DNA of 53,494 nt from an uncultured Bacilli bacterium (GCA_934148875.1 CAKPDJ010000004.1:1-53494); one strand, 5' to 3'. Numbered from the stretch's first letter, positions 41,898 to 50,787 are shown. Translations and numbers: made by a program. The notes: a model not told the origin generated them from the letters alone.

Positions 41898-42512
41898 TTA
41901 ATTATTTGCTGTCGATTTTATTTTTTTCTTCTCAGTATTTTGAACTACCTGTTTTGGAGTACCCCATACAATATCCTTAAATTCTAAACCTATTTTATTA
42001 TAAATATTGCAAACCTCATCATATGTAACGCCCTCTTGATACCATTTAAAATATTTTTTATATAATTCTGTATCATTTTTAAACAATTGTATTCTTCCAT
42101 CTATTATAAACAAATCTAATATATCATCTTCTTTTGCTTCTCTTACTCTAGTAAAACCAAATTTTTCTAAATTCATAACCTCATCTAATGTATTAAACAA
42201 TGACAAAGGAAAGGATGGATCACATACTTTTTCAACTTCATCCTTTAAATAAGAAATTACTTTAAATCCATCTTCCATACTCATACCATTTGGAAATAGA
42301 AATGGTTTTGAACAACTATGTGATGAAAAATAACCTTCAGCATATTGTGATCTAGTATATAAAATAAAGTACATTCTATAAAATTTTTTAACTACTAATT
42401 GATCATCAAGTGCTGAATCAAATTCACTTACTATATTATTTTGTTTTTCTACACTACCGTTATTTTGTAAAAGTGCATTCTTTAATTCTACAAGTTTTTG
42501 TTTTATATTCAT
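41898..42512 (-). CDS. protein of unknown function (204 aa)
   Basis: 204 residues, ATG 42512 after CAGGTGG. No membrane helix; mixed, slightly acidic. Aromatic-rich segments such as KKFYRMYFILYTRSQYAEGY and LYKKYFKWYQEGVTYDEVC; ends in a Lys-rich tail. No catalytic motif that I recognise. It lies in a 3-kb stretch of unlinked accessory-type genes (ADP-ribosylglycohydrolase, a decayed nuclease, dinD). Confidence 0.55.
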   Translation of the reverse strand: MNIKQKLVELKNALLQNNGSVEKQNNIVSEFDSALDDQLVVKKFYRMYFILYTRSQYAEGYFSSHSCSKPFLFPNGMSMEDGFKVISYLKDEVEKVCDPSFPLSLFNTLDEVMNLEKFGFTRVREAKEDDILDLFIIDGRIQLFKNDTELYKKYFKWYQEGVTYDEVCNIYNKIGLEFKDIVWGTPKQVVQNTEKKKIKSTANN

Positions 42513-42560
42513 CTCAAACCACCTGTAATTTATTATAACTACAAAATCAATATTGTCAAA

Positions 42561-42671
42561 CTAATTAATAGATGCTAGCACTACTCCATTGCCACTAGAG
42601 TATTCGATTACATATTTATTATCTTTCTCACAAATGATTATACCTATTTCTACATAACAGTTGTATACTGT
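42561..42671 (-). pseudogene. C-terminal remnant of a YhcG/DUF1016-type nuclease
   Basis: About 35 codons ending at TAG 42561, without a start codon, translate to a stretch containing VEIGIIICEKDNKYVIEYSS and VVLASIN. This matches the C-terminal strand pair of YhcG (PDDEXK nuclease, DUF1016), in which P-T-I-G-I-L-L-C-K-x-K-x-x-x-V-V-E-Y-A is the hallmark. The rest of the gene is gone. A short fragment, so the identification is tentative. Confidence 0.45.
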
Positions 42672-42713
42672 TTATCACAATATTAGTTATTATCATTTAT
42701 ATATTTTAGTGTA

Positions 42714-43523
42714 TTAGTTATTTTTTCTTTCCAATTCCTTTAAACTTTTAGAAGGTGTTGGTAAATCTTCAGGCATTGTTCCCCCAAGTTTTTGAATAGT
42801 ATTTCTAATTTCAGTTCCAACCTCATAATGAGTTTTATTTGCTTCACTTTCTAACTTAATATTTTCATTTTTAAGCTTTTGTTCTGTCTGAGATATTCTA
42901 AATAAATTAACAATTAACTCATCACTTCCCATATTATCTAAAATATCTTCTCTATACCTAAGATTTTTTCTTTTAGCAATATCATTTGCTGTTTCACCAT
43001 TATACAAACCTTTATAACCACTATTATGAAATTTATCAAAATTTTTAACTCCTGAATTTCTAGCTACAACATTTAAAGAATAATTACCTTTTCTGGTTAA
43101 ATTTCTTTGGTAAAATCTTTTTTCATCTTCTGATAACTCATTATACTTTCTTTCAATTAGTTCTTGTTTTCTTGTTTGTATTGCAAAATAAGTTTTGGCT
43201 AAAGCAATTATTTCTTTCCTTGAATCGCAATTAAGTACAATTAAATAACAAGCATATCTAGATAATTTGTAATCAGATATTTTTCTTAAAGTGTTTGAAC
43301 CGATGTTAACCATTTTATCGGCACTGATAAAATGGTCTAAAACGTTATAATTACTATTTTTGCAATTCTCCATAGCTTTTTTTATTACATTGGAAAATCT
43401 TTGCCATAATGTATATTGTAAAACTGGCATTAATTCTCTAGCGTACCAACATTCACATCCATTTTCATCTATATGTTTTATATCTTCAAATATCTTTTCT
43501 GTATATTCCTTTATTTCTTTCAT
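42714..43523 (-). CDS. dinD: DNA damage-inducible protein D homologue
   Basis: 269 residues, full length for DinD. N-terminal BRO-N/DinD domain: CECWYARELMPVLQYTLWQRF, then KMVNIGSNTLRKISDYKLSRYACYLIV, the ISDYxLSRxAC signature of the family, then QTRKQELIE and a coiled C-terminal part ending TPSKSLKELE. E. coli DinD restrains RecA-mediated strand exchange. It starts 12 bases after comEC in the same direction, so it may be co-expressed with DNA uptake. No LexA-like box was recognised in that short gap. Confidence 0.93.
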   Translation of the reverse strand: MKEIKEYTEKIFEDIKHIDENGCECWYARELMPVLQYTLWQRFSNVIKKAMENCKNSNYNVLDHFISADKMVNIGSNTLRKISDYKLSRYACYLIVLNCDSRKEIIALAKTYFAIQTRKQELIERKYNELSEDEKRFYQRNLTRKGNYSLNVVARNSGVKNFDKFHNSGYKGLYNGETANDIAKRKNLRYREDILDNMGSDELIVNLFRISQTEQKLKNENIKLESEANKTHYEVGTEIRNTIQKLGGTMPEDLPTPSKSLKELERKNN

Positions 43524-43535
43524 TATTATTCCTTT

Positions 43536-45626
43536 CTATGGACTACAAATTCTAATCTTATAGCCATTTTTCTTTAATTTAATCTCAATACTCCCATCTA
43601 AATCAGTTCTATAAATTCTACTATTACTTAAATTATCAAGTACTTCTTCTTTGGGATGCCCGTATCTATTATTTTTACCAACAGATATCAAGCTATATTT
43701 AGGATTAATTTTATCAATAAATTCTTCACTACTACTTGTATTAGAACCATGGTGACCTACTTTTAAAAAATCAATATTACTCAGATTATATTTTCTTAAT
43801 ATATCCTTTTCTCTTTCAATTCCTGCATCACCCATAAACAGGAATCTATAATTGTTATAGTTTAGATAAATAACTGAACTACTATTGTTCTCATCATCAT
43901 AAAAACTAGTATTCAGAAATTCAAGCTTATATTTATCTATATTTAACTTACTTATACATGAATAGTATTTTATATTCTTTTTATCTAGCACTTTAATTAG
44001 TTCTTTTTCTAAGTTGTTAAGATTACCACAATTAAAAATAACTTTGTCAACCTTAAAATTAGTTACTAAATTAATAGCCTCTCCCATATGATCATAATCA
44101 CCGTGAGTAATAATTAAATTATTAATTTTTCTAATACCCTGCGACTTTAATAGAGGTATTATTGTACTATCAGTTAAATCTTTGGTTTTTCTTTCTTGCC
44201 ATTTTTCCTTTTGATATGAAATTTTACCGCCAGTATCAATTAATGTAGTATCGTTGCCCATATGAAGCAGTATAGAATCACCCTGTCCTACATCAATCAT
44301 CATTACAAAGTTATTTTGAACTATTAACAATTTAAAATATTGAAATAACACCAAAACAGTTACTATATATATTCCTAATTTTGTTCCTTTATATAAATAT
44401 ATAGTAATAAATATATAATAAGCAATTATCCATATAATACTAGGTTTACCAAATACAATTTGAAACATTTTAAAACTATTACATATTTCAGCTATAGTTT
44501 CCATGATGTTAATTAAAAAAGATAATAAGTAATCAAAATAAGGAATAATAAAACTAATTAAACTGAGTGGAAATATAATAAGTGATACTAATGGTACAAA
44601 TATTAAATTCCAAATAATACTTAAAATATTGATTTGATAGAAATAATAAATTGAAATTGGTAGACTAACTAATAAACTAATAGTAGATACTTTTGCTAAA
44701 CCAATCAAATAATTATTACTGTTAAGTCTTTTCTGTAATAATATTAAATAAAAGCTAACAGCAAAGGAAAATTGAAAACCGACATCAAACAAATTATATG
44801 GATTTTTAAATACAACAGTTATAAAAGTAAGGCACCATAATCTTAATGTAGATAACTCTAAATTAAGTATTTTATTTATCGTTAATAATATAAATAATAT
44901 AACCGCTCTACTAACTGATAATGTATTACCTGTTAATTGCATGTAAAACAGTAGAAATAATATAGCTATAAAATAACTTATTTTTCCTTTGATATGGCAC
45001 TTTTTTAGTAGTAATAATATAATTCCACTAAATAATGATATATGCATTCCAGAAATAGCTAAAAGATGGCTTACACCAAGTTCTTGATAATTAGTTTTTA
45101 TATCAATATCTATTAAATCAGTTTTACCAAGAAGAAATGCTTGTAAGTATTTTCTACTTTTATAACTACTAATTCTTTTATCAATATAATTTATAATTTT
45201 ATAGAATATTTTTTCATTATTTTTTATCTTTTCTATACTAGATATACTTATAAGATAATATATACCCTTTCTGTTTAAATACTTGCGATAGTTAAATAAG
45301 TTGAAAATAGTATTATTATTTGGTTTAGAAAATGTTCCTTTTACATAAACCTTATCACCTAAATGATAATTTTTTATAAAATCATTCTTCTCTTGTTCTA
45401 ACTTAAAATAATAATTTCCAATTATCTTTTCTTTATTATCTAATTCAACAGTTAATAAATCACCATTTATTTTTATATTAGTAATAATACCAACAAATGA
45501 ATTATCATTTTCATCTATTTTACTAAATCTTGGTATTTTAAAATAGATTAAACTGTATATTAAAGAAACTATAATTAATAAATAATATAGCCACTTAGAC
45601 TGTAATATAAGATTTAATCTTTTCAA
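43536..45626 (-). CDS. comEC: DNA internalization channel protein ComEC/Rec2
   Basis: 696 residues, full length. N-terminal OB-like domain, a core of about 10 membrane helices with LLAISGMHISLFSGII (the Competence-domain signature, near 190), and a C-terminal metallo-beta-lactamase domain: VMMIDVGQGDSILL, THGDYDHMGEA, FMGDAG, GHHGSNTSS. ComEC passes one DNA strand through the membrane; the beta-lactamase part probably degrades the other. The likely start is TTG 45626, overlapping comEA by 32 bases. Intact, which suggests a functional uptake system. Confidence 0.95.
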   Translation of the reverse strand: MKRLNLILQSKWLYYLLIIVSLIYSLIYFKIPRFSKIDENDNSFVGIITNIKINGDLLTVELDNKEKIIGNYYFKLEQEKNDFIKNYHLGDKVYVKGTFSKPNNNTIFNLFNYRKYLNRKGIYYLISISSIEKIKNNEKIFYKIINYIDKRISSYKSRKYLQAFLLGKTDLIDIDIKTNYQELGVSHLLAISGMHISLFSGIILLLLKKCHIKGKISYFIAILFLLFYMQLTGNTLSVSRAVILFILLTINKILNLELSTLRLWCLTFITVVFKNPYNLFDVGFQFSFAVSFYLILLQKRLNSNNYLIGLAKVSTISLLVSLPISIYYFYQINILSIIWNLIFVPLVSLIIFPLSLISFIIPYFDYLLSFLINIMETIAEICNSFKMFQIVFGKPSIIWIIAYYIFITIYLYKGTKLGIYIVTVLVLFQYFKLLIVQNNFVMMIDVGQGDSILLHMGNDTTLIDTGGKISYQKEKWQERKTKDLTDSTIIPLLKSQGIRKINNLIITHGDYDHMGEAINLVTNFKVDKVIFNCGNLNNLEKELIKVLDKKNIKYYSCISKLNIDKYKLEFLNTSFYDDENNSSSVIYLNYNNYRFLFMGDAGIEREKDILRKYNLSNIDFLKVGHHGSNTSSSEEFIDKINPKYSLISVGKNNRYGHPKEEVLDNLSNSRIYRTDLDGSIEIKLKKNGYKIRICSP

Positions 45627-46359
45627 ATATACTATTACCTATTCCTTTTACATTTTTCAATTCTTCTATTGTTTTAAATAAACCAACTTCAGTACGATAA
45701 TTTATTATTTTTAAAGCCTTGCTATCTCCAATACCAGGAAGTTTAGTCAACTCACTTTGACTAGCTGTATTAATATTAATAGAATTAGGTTGTAGTTCTG
45801 TTTTATTACTACTATTAGTTTCTTCTTTTACTCTATCTTCAGTAATAGTTACAGTTGAAGTAGTTTTATTTTTACTTTCTATACAAGCATCATTTTTTAT
45901 TTCTTGATTATTCTTACAATTTTCTTCTTTTTTTATTTCTTCCTGTTTTATCTCATTATAATTTCCTATTTCTTTTTTACTATAGATAATTATTACCATT
46001 TCATCAAAGACTTTTTTACTAAGATTTAAAACCGAAGTATCTGCCGTATCTTTTACACCACCAGCAAGTTCTATCACATCCTGTATTCTTTTATCGCACT
46101 CTACTTCATATAAGCCAGGTAATACAACTTCACCTTTTATATCAACGGTAACAGTACATTCTTTTTTTAAATCATTCGTCTTAGTATCATTATTTTCATC
46201 AGTAATTACTATATCTTCTTCAATTATTTCATTGTTTTTATCTATTTTTTTAAACAATAAAAAGTACATACTAACTCCTACTATAAATATAATTAAACCA
46301 ATCAATACTAAGTACTTTTTACTTAATATAAACATTTTAATATCATTAAATTTTTCCAT
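45595..46359 (-). CDS. comEA: competence DNA-binding protein ComEA
   Basis: 254 residues from ATG 46359 (AGGAGG before it; the longer frame has none). One membrane helix (about 15-35), an SLBB domain (TVDIKGEVVLPGLYEVEC, about 70-120), a charged Lys/Glu-rich and Thr-rich linker, then a helix-hairpin-helix domain: INTASQSELTKLPGIGDSKA and IEELKNVKGIGNSIFEKI, which binds double-stranded DNA outside the cell. Unusually long linker. Overlaps comEC by 32 bases; ftsW stops 22 bases upstream. Confidence 0.95.
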   Translation of the reverse strand: MEKFNDIKMFILSKKYLVLIGLIIFIVGVSMYFLLFKKIDKNNEIIEEDIVITDENNDTKTNDLKKECTVTVDIKGEVVLPGLYEVECDKRIQDVIELAGGVKDTADTSVLNLSKKVFDEMVIIIYSKKEIGNYNEIKQEEIKKEENCKNNQEIKNDACIESKNKTTSTVTITEDRVKEETNSSNKTELQPNSININTASQSELTKLPGIGDSKALKIINYRTEVGLFKTIEELKNVKGIGNSIFEKIKSYITV

Positions 46360-46381
46360 AAAAAATAACCTCCTATAGAGA

Positions 46382-47566
46382 TTATTTCTGTTTTTTAACA
46401 ATTTGCTTAACTTTTTTAATTTTTTTATCTTTTTTTTCACTATACATTTTATTTTCAACATTAATTCTCTGTACTAAAGTTAAGGCAAATACTAAGCACA
46501 TAGCAAAACTACCACCATAACTCATAAATGGTAATGGTACTCCCGTCATTGGCATAATACCAAATATACCACCCAGATTAACAAAAATGTGAACAACAAT
46601 ATAAACAGCTACTCCCATACATATTAAAAAGCCTCTAGTATTATAACTATCTCTAGCTATTTTGATAATTCTTCCTATTAATAAATAGTATAAAAATAAT
46701 ATTACAATTGCTCCTGCATAACCCAACTCTTCCATTATAATAGCAAATATAAAATCAGTATGAGCTTCTGGTAAATATAAATATTTCTGGGTACTATTAC
46801 CTAATCCTACTCCAAAAAATTTACCATTATTAATAGCTATATATCCATTACATACTTGATTACCTGTACTATAGAACTTTTCAGTACTACATGGATTAGA
46901 AAAATCAAAACGCTGTTTTTGTCCTTCAGTTAATAAACTAGAACCGCCACATACTAAAACTAATGTAGCTATCACAATAGCCCCCATCACAATAATTAAA
47001 ATTTTATTCCTGATTTCCTTAGATATAGGCGCCATAAAAAAGATACTAGCAACTATTAAAACAAAAATAATAGTAGTTCCTAAGTCAGGTTGAGCAAATA
47101 TTAATCCAGCTATTATTGCAGCTATTACTATCGGATATAAAACCTTTACATATTGATCTAAGCTATCTTTATATTTATCATAGTAACATGCTAACCAAAC
47201 TATAATAATTATCTTAGCAAATTCACTTGGTTGAACAGAGAAAAATCCTAAGTCAATCCAACTTATAGCTTTATTCTTTACAGATCCATATACTAGTAAC
47301 AAAGCAAGAGTTGCACCAATAATATAAATTAGACCATTAGTAATTAAATGATAACTTTTACTATGAAACCTAATCATAAATAAACTTAATATAAAACTTG
47401 CAGTTAAAAAAATTAATTGTTTATAAAAATAACGATATGGACTGGCATAATATTTCATAAAAGCAGTTATGTTAGAAGCAGAAAATATCATGATAAGTCC
47501 AAAGATAAATAAAATAAAAGAAATAATAAATAATGGTTTATCTATGTTTTTAATGATTTTTTTCAT
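46382..47566 (-). CDS. ftsW: SEDS-family peptidoglycan polymerase FtsW
   Basis: 394 residues, about ten membrane helices. SEDS marks: IFSASNITAFM, AISWIDLGFFSVQPSEFAKI, FAQPDLGTTIIF, FVNLGGIFGIMPMTGVPLPF and MSYGGSF. SEDS proteins polymerise lipid II. Assigned as FtsW rather than RodA because of the order within the genome and the separate RodA-like gene at 51203; this split is a judgement. ATG 47566 after GAGGAGG. The first gene of a leftward run ftsW-comEA-comEC-dinD. Confidence 0.88.
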   Translation of the reverse strand: MKKIIKNIDKPLFIISFILFIFGLIMIFSASNITAFMKYYASPYRYFYKQLIFLTASFILSLFMIRFHSKSYHLITNGLIYIIGATLALLLVYGSVKNKAISWIDLGFFSVQPSEFAKIIIIVWLACYYDKYKDSLDQYVKVLYPIVIAAIIAGLIFAQPDLGTTIIFVLIVASIFFMAPISKEIRNKILIIVMGAIVIATLVLVCGGSSLLTEGQKQRFDFSNPCSTEKFYSTGNQVCNGYIAINNGKFFGVGLGNSTQKYLYLPEAHTDFIFAIIMEELGYAGAIVILFLYYLLIGRIIKIARDSYNTRGFLICMGVAVYIVVHIFVNLGGIFGIMPMTGVPLPFMSYGGSFAMCLVFALTLVQRINVENKMYSEKKDKKIKKVKQIVKKQK

Positions 47567-47667
47567 TTTTATTATTACCTCCTCTATCCTATACAACACT
47601 ATCATAACATAAAATTATTTTTTTTAAAATAAGTAATAATTTTTATTGACACTAGACATTTGTAATA

Positions 47668-47705
47668 ACATTATTGGGACATTTGGAATATTTTATATTA
47701 GATAA
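47668..47705 (+). promoter_or_regulatory. candidate sigma-K promoter of the YjcZ-like gene
   Basis: ACA (47668-47670), 16 bases, then AATATTTTA (47687-47695), one base off the sigma-K -10 CATANNNTA. TTATATTAGATAA (47693-47705) follows. The same layout and the same 13-mer are found upstream of the coat protein gene at 50352. Confidence 0.5.
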
Positions 47706-47721
47706 GAAAAGGAGGGAAACT

Positions 47722-47898
47722 ATGTATAATTACGGAGGATCTTTTGGATCTAATTGTGGATGTGGTTCATATAATCAACCAGCATTTACTCCTTACTATC
47801 CATACACTGGATACAACAACAATACATCAAATTATGCTATCGTATTAGTACTATTTATTTTATTAGTAATCGTTATTGGTTCTAGATGGGCTCGTTAA
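47722..47898 (+). CDS. YjcZ-family small sporulation protein
   Basis: 58 residues from ATG 47722, with AAAGGAGGG before it (the upstream frame start lacks one). Gly/Tyr/Asn/Pro-rich N-terminus (MYNYGGSFGSNCGCGSYNQP), then one hydrophobic helix (NYAIVLVLFILLVIVIG) and a basic end. This is the pattern of the small YjcZ/tiny-TM sporulation proteins of Bacillaceae, although the usual Gly-rich end of the helix is different. Expected in the developing spore or mother cell. Own terminator. Confidence 0.75.
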   Translation: MYNYGGSFGSNCGCGSYNQPAFTPYYPYTGYNNNTSNYAIVLVLFILLVIVIGSRWAR

Positions 47899-47901
47899 AA
47901 T

Positions 47902-47925
47902 AAAAAACAGGTATAGCCTGTTTTT
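47902..47925 (+). terminator. terminator of the YjcZ-like gene
   Basis: AAAAAACAGG (47902-47911) pairs with CCTGTTTTT (47917-47925), loop of 5, ending in T. Confidence 0.88.
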
Positions 47926-47945
47926 AGTTTGGTATTAACTTTTAC

Positions 47946-47974
47946 TTCACAAATTCTATTAAAAGTGATAAAAT
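47946..47974 (+). promoter_or_regulatory. promoter of def
   Basis: TTCACA (47946-47951), a 17-base spacer and TAAAAT (47969-47974), 26 bases upstream of the start codon. Confidence 0.6.
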
Positions 47975-47999
47975 ACAGTACAGAAGAAGTGGTGATATT

Positions 48000-48545
48000 A
48001 TGTTAAGAACTAAAGATATTTTAGATGAGAAAGATAAGAGACTTCATATGGTTAGTGAAGAAGTAACTTTTCCTCTTTCTAAAGAAGATATTAAAAATAT
48101 AGATTTAATGGAAGAATATTTAGTAAATAGTCAAATTGAAGAAAAAGCAGAAAAATATGATTTAAGACCTGGTATGGGAATGGCTGCTGTTCAAATTGGT
48201 GTATTGAAAAGATATATTGTAATTGTTCATGAGGTTGATGAAGGGTTTGATTCTTATATTATGATTAATCCTAAAATTGTATCTAACTCCACTGAAATGA
48301 TTTATGTAGAAGATGGTGAAGGATGTTTAAGTATTAATCGTGATACTGAAGGAATAGTTCCAAGATATGCTAGGGTTACAGTTGAAGGATATGATATGGA
48401 TGGTAATAAAATCAAGGTAAGAGCTCGTGAAGAATTAGCTATTGCTTTTCAACATGAAATCGATCATCTAAATGGTATCCTATTTACAGATAAAATAGAT
48501 CCTAAAAATCCATATAAAGACATGGATAAGTATCGTCCTATTTAA
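48000..48545 (+). CDS. def: peptide deformylase
   Basis: 181 residues. Removes the formyl group from new proteins; metal enzyme. All three motifs are present: GMGMAAVQIG (I), EGCLSI with the metal Cys (II), HEIDHLNGILF with both metal His and the catalytic Glu (III). The long insertion between the start and motif I and the total length fit the type 2 deformylase of Gram-positive bacteria. It has its own promoter. The stop overlaps the convergent kinase gene by 4 bases. Confidence 0.96.
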   Translation: MLRTKDILDEKDKRLHMVSEEVTFPLSKEDIKNIDLMEEYLVNSQIEEKAEKYDLRPGMGMAAVQIGVLKRYIVIVHEVDEGFDSYIMINPKIVSNSTEMIYVEDGEGCLSINRDTEGIVPRYARVTVEGYDMDGNKIKVRAREELAIAFQHEIDHLNGILFTDKIDPKNPYKDMDKYRPI

Positions 48546-49717
48546 TCTTGTATTAAGAATTTGCTAGGAATAACTAAAGTAACAGTTGTTCCTTTTTCTT
48601 TGCTAGAAAGATATTTCATAGTTCCTTGATGAAGTTTGATAATCTCTTTAGACATATTAACTCCAATACCTGTACCCTTAACTTTAGTTGTATAAAATAA
48701 CTGTCCTATTTTCTTTAAATCTTTAGTACTAATACCATCACCATTATCAATAATATCAACTTCGATATAATCTTTCTTTGTTTTTAAATCTATCTTTATT
48801 TTATTAGCATTAGCTTCATAAGCATTTTTTATTAAATTAATAAATACCTGTTTTAAACGTTCATAATCACCATCAATTAATAATTCATCATCGATACTGG
48901 GGATTTCTAATGATACATTTTTACTACTTAAAATAGATTGCATTGTGGCATCTACATCTTCAATTAACATATATAAATCCATAATATCCTTTTGAACAGT
49001 TAATCTCTTTAAATTTAAGAAATCATCCATTATAGTAAGTGCTCTATTCATTTCACTTTTAATAATTGGAATATACTTGTTTACTTTATCCTTCTTAGAT
49101 GTATCAAGCATATCCAAGTAACCTTTACATACAGCAATTGGATTTTTTACTTCATGGGCAATTTGAAAAATAATAGTATCATCATTATTTTTTTCTTCAT
49201 ATTTTCTTAAAAACAAATAACTTAACTCTAACAAAGCATAAAAATATATTAATGAAAAACTTAGATATAATAATTGAATATTACTTTGTTCAAATAATGA
49301 GAAATAAAGAAAACTAGTTATGAATGCCTTTATAACTAAAAGTATTTTAAGTGTTTTTTCATGATTATTAGTTTCTCTCAAAAAATAACTTACAGCAAAG
49401 TAAATTCCATATATCAAGTAAACGGTCCATGATAAATCTAGTACTACTAAAAAATATATTATATTAACAAAAGATAATATTAAAGCTTCTTTTTTTCTAT
49501 TAAGAATATAGGCTAGAAAACATGAAAAATCAAAAAAGATAAAAAATAAATAATTAGTACCAAACAATATTAGTAATCCTTCTATAAATATTAAGTAACT
49601 AAATATAATAGTTTTTTTAGAAATATCAGAATTTTTCTTTTGCGATAAATATTGATATAGCATAAAACTGCTAGCTATAATAAGGAAAATTATTACTATA
49701 GAACGAAAAAAATACAT
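48542..49717 (-). CDS. membrane sensor histidine kinase (orphan)
   Basis: 391 residues. Five to six N-terminal membrane helices (about 1-180) without an outside sensor domain, then HisKA with IAHEVKNPIAVCKGYLDML (phospho-accepting His) and HATPase_c with INLIKNAYEANANKI (N box), DNGDGIS (G1) and KGTGIGVNMSKEI (G2). The H-box H-E-V-K-N-P and the topology are those of Kin-type sporulation kinases such as KinB. There is no response regulator next to it. ATG 49717 after GAAGGTAA. Role in sporulation entry is inferred. Confidence 0.9.
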   Translation of the reverse strand: MYFFRSIVIIFLIIASSFMLYQYLSQKKNSDISKKTIIFSYLIFIEGLLILFGTNYLFFIFFDFSCFLAYILNRKKEALILSFVNIIYFLVVLDLSWTVYLIYGIYFAVSYFLRETNNHEKTLKILLVIKAFITSFLYFSLFEQSNIQLLYLSFSLIYFYALLELSYLFLRKYEEKNNDDTIIFQIAHEVKNPIAVCKGYLDMLDTSKKDKVNKYIPIIKSEMNRALTIMDDFLNLKRLTVQKDIMDLYMLIEDVDATMQSILSSKNVSLEIPSIDDELLIDGDYERLKQVFINLIKNAYEANANKIKIDLKTKKDYIEVDIIDNGDGISTKDLKKIGQLFYTTKVKGTGIGVNMSKEIIKLHQGTMKYLSSKEKGTTVTLVIPSKFLIQD

Positions 49718-49804
49718 ACAATTACCTTCTTTCAAGATAATTATATGTATTTACTTTGTCGAAAAAACGCGAAATTTGTCGAATGACCTCGTTTTTTGTA
49801 AAAA

Positions 49805-50119
49805 TTATTTTAAACTATCAATGTATTTCTTTAATTGTCTACTATCGCTACCTAAAATTATTTTTAACTGGTTATCTATTTCAACAATACCTTTGGCACC
49901 TAATTTTTGAATAGCCTCTTTATTAACTAAGCTAACATCTTTAAGGGTAACCTTAAATCTAGATAAACTAGTCTCTGTTGAAATAATATTATCTTTTCCT
50001 CCAAGATATTCTACCAATTTATTTAATTCTAGGTGAGCATCTTTTCTCATAGATTTTAAAATTGCTAGTAAAATAATTATAAATACTAATACAATAACTA
50101 TATATTGTACATAATCCAT
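49805..50119 (-). CDS. membrane-anchored EIIB-like domain lacking the phosphorylated Cys
   Basis: 104 residues from ATG 50119 (GGTGATAG before it). One membrane helix (about 5-23), a short linker, then a PTS glucose-type EIIB fold: LNKLVEYLGGKDNIIS, RFKVTLKDVSLVNKEAIQKLGAKG, then KIILGSDSRQLKKYI. In active EIIB the loop reads D-x-C-x-T-R-L-R; here it is ETSLSRFKV, with Ser in the place of the phosphorylated Cys. So it cannot carry phosphate in the usual way, and it is fused to a helix instead of an EIIC. A regulatory or structural role is possible. Confidence 0.75.
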   Translation of the reverse strand: MDYVQYIVIVLVFIIILLAILKSMRKDAHLELNKLVEYLGGKDNIISTETSLSRFKVTLKDVSLVNKEAIQKLGAKGIVEIDNQLKIILGSDSRQLKKYIDSLK

Positions 50120-50204
50120 TTCTATCACCAATATCATTATACTATATTGATAGCAAAAAATAAAGTTTTCTTTTTCAGATACATAATATAGGTAATAATA
50201 ATAC

Positions 50205-50242
50205 ACCAAATAATGAATTTTTGAATATCTTATATTAGATAA
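50205..50242 (+). promoter_or_regulatory. candidate sigma-K promoter of the CotZ-like gene
   Basis: ACC (50205-50207), 16 bases, AATATCTTA (50224-50232), then TTATATTAGATAA at 50230-50242. Compare 47668-47705. The leader to the start codon would be about 110 bases. Confidence 0.5.
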
Positions 50243-50351
50243 TTATATAGGAGTATATATCATTTTGACTAGAGGACAATATAAAATAGTTACGTAGCTA
50301 ATATAAATGCCTACTGAATAATTATCGTTATTTATGAAAGGAGGTATTTTC

Positions 50352-50780
50352 ATGTGTCCAGAAGAAAATAATACAAGAAATGAAAACTGTTGCTTAGCAA
50401 ATATTCTTGAAATTATAGTAAAATTACAAGATCGTAGTGAAAAGTTTGACTGTTTAGGAGATGGATGTGATAGACCTTTCTTAGGACCAACTCCATCAAC
50501 TGTATGTTATAACACTAGACCAGTTACATTCTATCGTTGTTCTGACGGAGAATTATGGGCATTTCCTTATACATTAAATGGTGGTACTAATACTAGTACT
50601 GCATTCCGTTGTGAACATGTAGAAGGATGTTGTGCTACTTGTAGAGTATTAGCACCTAATACTGATCCAGCAACTTCAGCAACTACTCCATATCTTCCAA
50701 CAGATTCATTCTTTACAATCAACTTAAACTGTGTAGGAGCATTAAGATGCTTACCAGATACCTTTATAGCTTGTAGTTAA
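50352..50780 (+). CDS. CotY/CotZ-like cysteine-rich spore coat protein
   Basis: 142 residues from ATG 50352 (GAAAGGAGGT before it). 12 or so Cys, starting with NCCLANILEIIVKLQD, the N-terminal helix of CotY/CotZ, then CLGDGCDRPFLGP, VCYNTRPVTFYRCSDG, FRCEHVEGCCATCRVL and the closing LNCVGALRCLPDTFIACS. CotY/CotZ cross-link by disulfides to form the outer crust or exosporium basal layer. Expected late in the mother cell under sigma-K. Ends in a terminator. Confidence 0.92.
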   Translation: MCPEENNTRNENCCLANILEIIVKLQDRSEKFDCLGDGCDRPFLGPTPSTVCYNTRPVTFYRCSDGELWAFPYTLNGGTNTSTAFRCEHVEGCCATCRVLAPNTDPATSATTPYLPTDSFFTINLNCVGALRCLPDTFIACS

Positions 50781-50787
50781 TATGAAT

